From: Cyanobacteria bacterium CYA
Lineage (GTDB): Bacteria; Planctomycetota; Phycisphaerae; Phycisphaerales; UBA1924
DNA: 64,000 nt
Assembly: GCA_008363215.1 (NCBI GenBank)
Contig: RHKP01000018.1
Location: forward strand, 62,001 to 126,000
Direction of reading: 5' to 3'
The notes under the pieces were generated by a model, which was not told the origin of the DNA, did not search any database, and worked only from the letters and a program-made list of their open reading frames with translations. The position numbers and the translations under genes are program-made. Below, piece after piece: positions 63,947 to 64,000 of the stretch; position 1 is the stretch's first letter; each line of letters opens with the position of its first letter.

Positions 63947-64000
63947 ATGCGAACGGCCGGTCTGCTGGGATTCGTCGGCCTGCTCTTCAGCACTATCGCG
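63947..64000 (+). CDS. start of another secreted protein (3' partial)
   Basis: Eighteen codons from the ATG at 63947 to the right edge encode MRTAGLLGFVGLLFSTIA, a clear signal-peptide start, with a G-rich ribosome site (GGGGGG) upstream. It follows the large repeat protein by 60 bases and may be another member of the dockerin array, but its end is not visible. Confidence 0.6.
   Translation, partial: MRTAGLLGFVGLLFSTIA

Overview
The window is GC-rich, almost fully coding DNA from what is most likely a planctomycete of the class Phycisphaerae. This is inferred from three things: nine secreted proteins ending in paired dockerin-like modules of the FFDVQ type, an alternative complex III plus caa3-type oxidase cluster, and outer-membrane biogenesis genes next to HU and dnaN. 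No rRNA, tRNA, CRISPR array, insertion sequence or phage gene was seen. No gene-free stretch exceeds 300 bases; the longest gaps (about 200-260 bases, for example 16398-16633, 18833-19070, 44429-44689, 46661-46880 and 57422-57650) hold only the promoters and hairpins listed.

Layout. 1-7969 (+) is a respiratory operon: the 3' part of actF, a small His-rich membrane protein, a SCO copper chaperone, cytochrome oxidase subunits II (with fused cytochrome c), I, III and IV, and a membrane protein of unknown function. 7971-12197 holds divergent pabB and pyruvate phosphate dikinase, the latter with a histone-like N-terminal tail. 12393-16397 (-) is a signalling trio: an HDOD-containing histidine kinase, a receiver/GAF protein and an HTH-receiver protein. 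16634-21027 carries tsaB, arfB, an outer-membrane barrel protein, an HU protein, nadA and a PilZ protein. 21161-28843 is a surface-glycan island: four glycosyltransferases, a sulfotransferase and two methyltransferases. 28844-31426 holds an orphan efflux-type adaptor and a futalosine hydrolase-like protein. 31588-37587 is a type IV pilus-type cluster (pilM, N, O, P-like, B) followed by a NeuD/PglD-like acyltransferase. 37589-44428 (-) is dnaN followed by bamA and the translationally coupled chain ompH-lpxD-lpxC-PEGA lipoprotein. 44690-46660 is transketolase. 46881-64000 is an array of secreted dockerin-bearing proteins, six on the minus strand and three on the plus strand, interrupted by lpdA and a short beta-helix-like protein; another secreted protein begins at the right edge.

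How it fits together. ACIII and the A2-like caa3 oxidase would pass electrons from menaquinol to oxygen; the futalosine hydrolase-like gene agrees with menaquinone made by the futalosine route. BamA, OmpH, LpxD and LpxC, together with the barrel protein, argue for a real outer membrane with lipid A-like glycolipid. The glycan island and the dockerin array look like surface-building functions.

The most striking genome-scale signal is that the tetranucleotide AGCT appears to be absent from all 64 kb, with codon choice visibly bent around it. The second is that eight of nine dockerin-like modules are flanked by a Cys before the first loop and a Cys at the C-terminus, which suggests a disulfide clasp.
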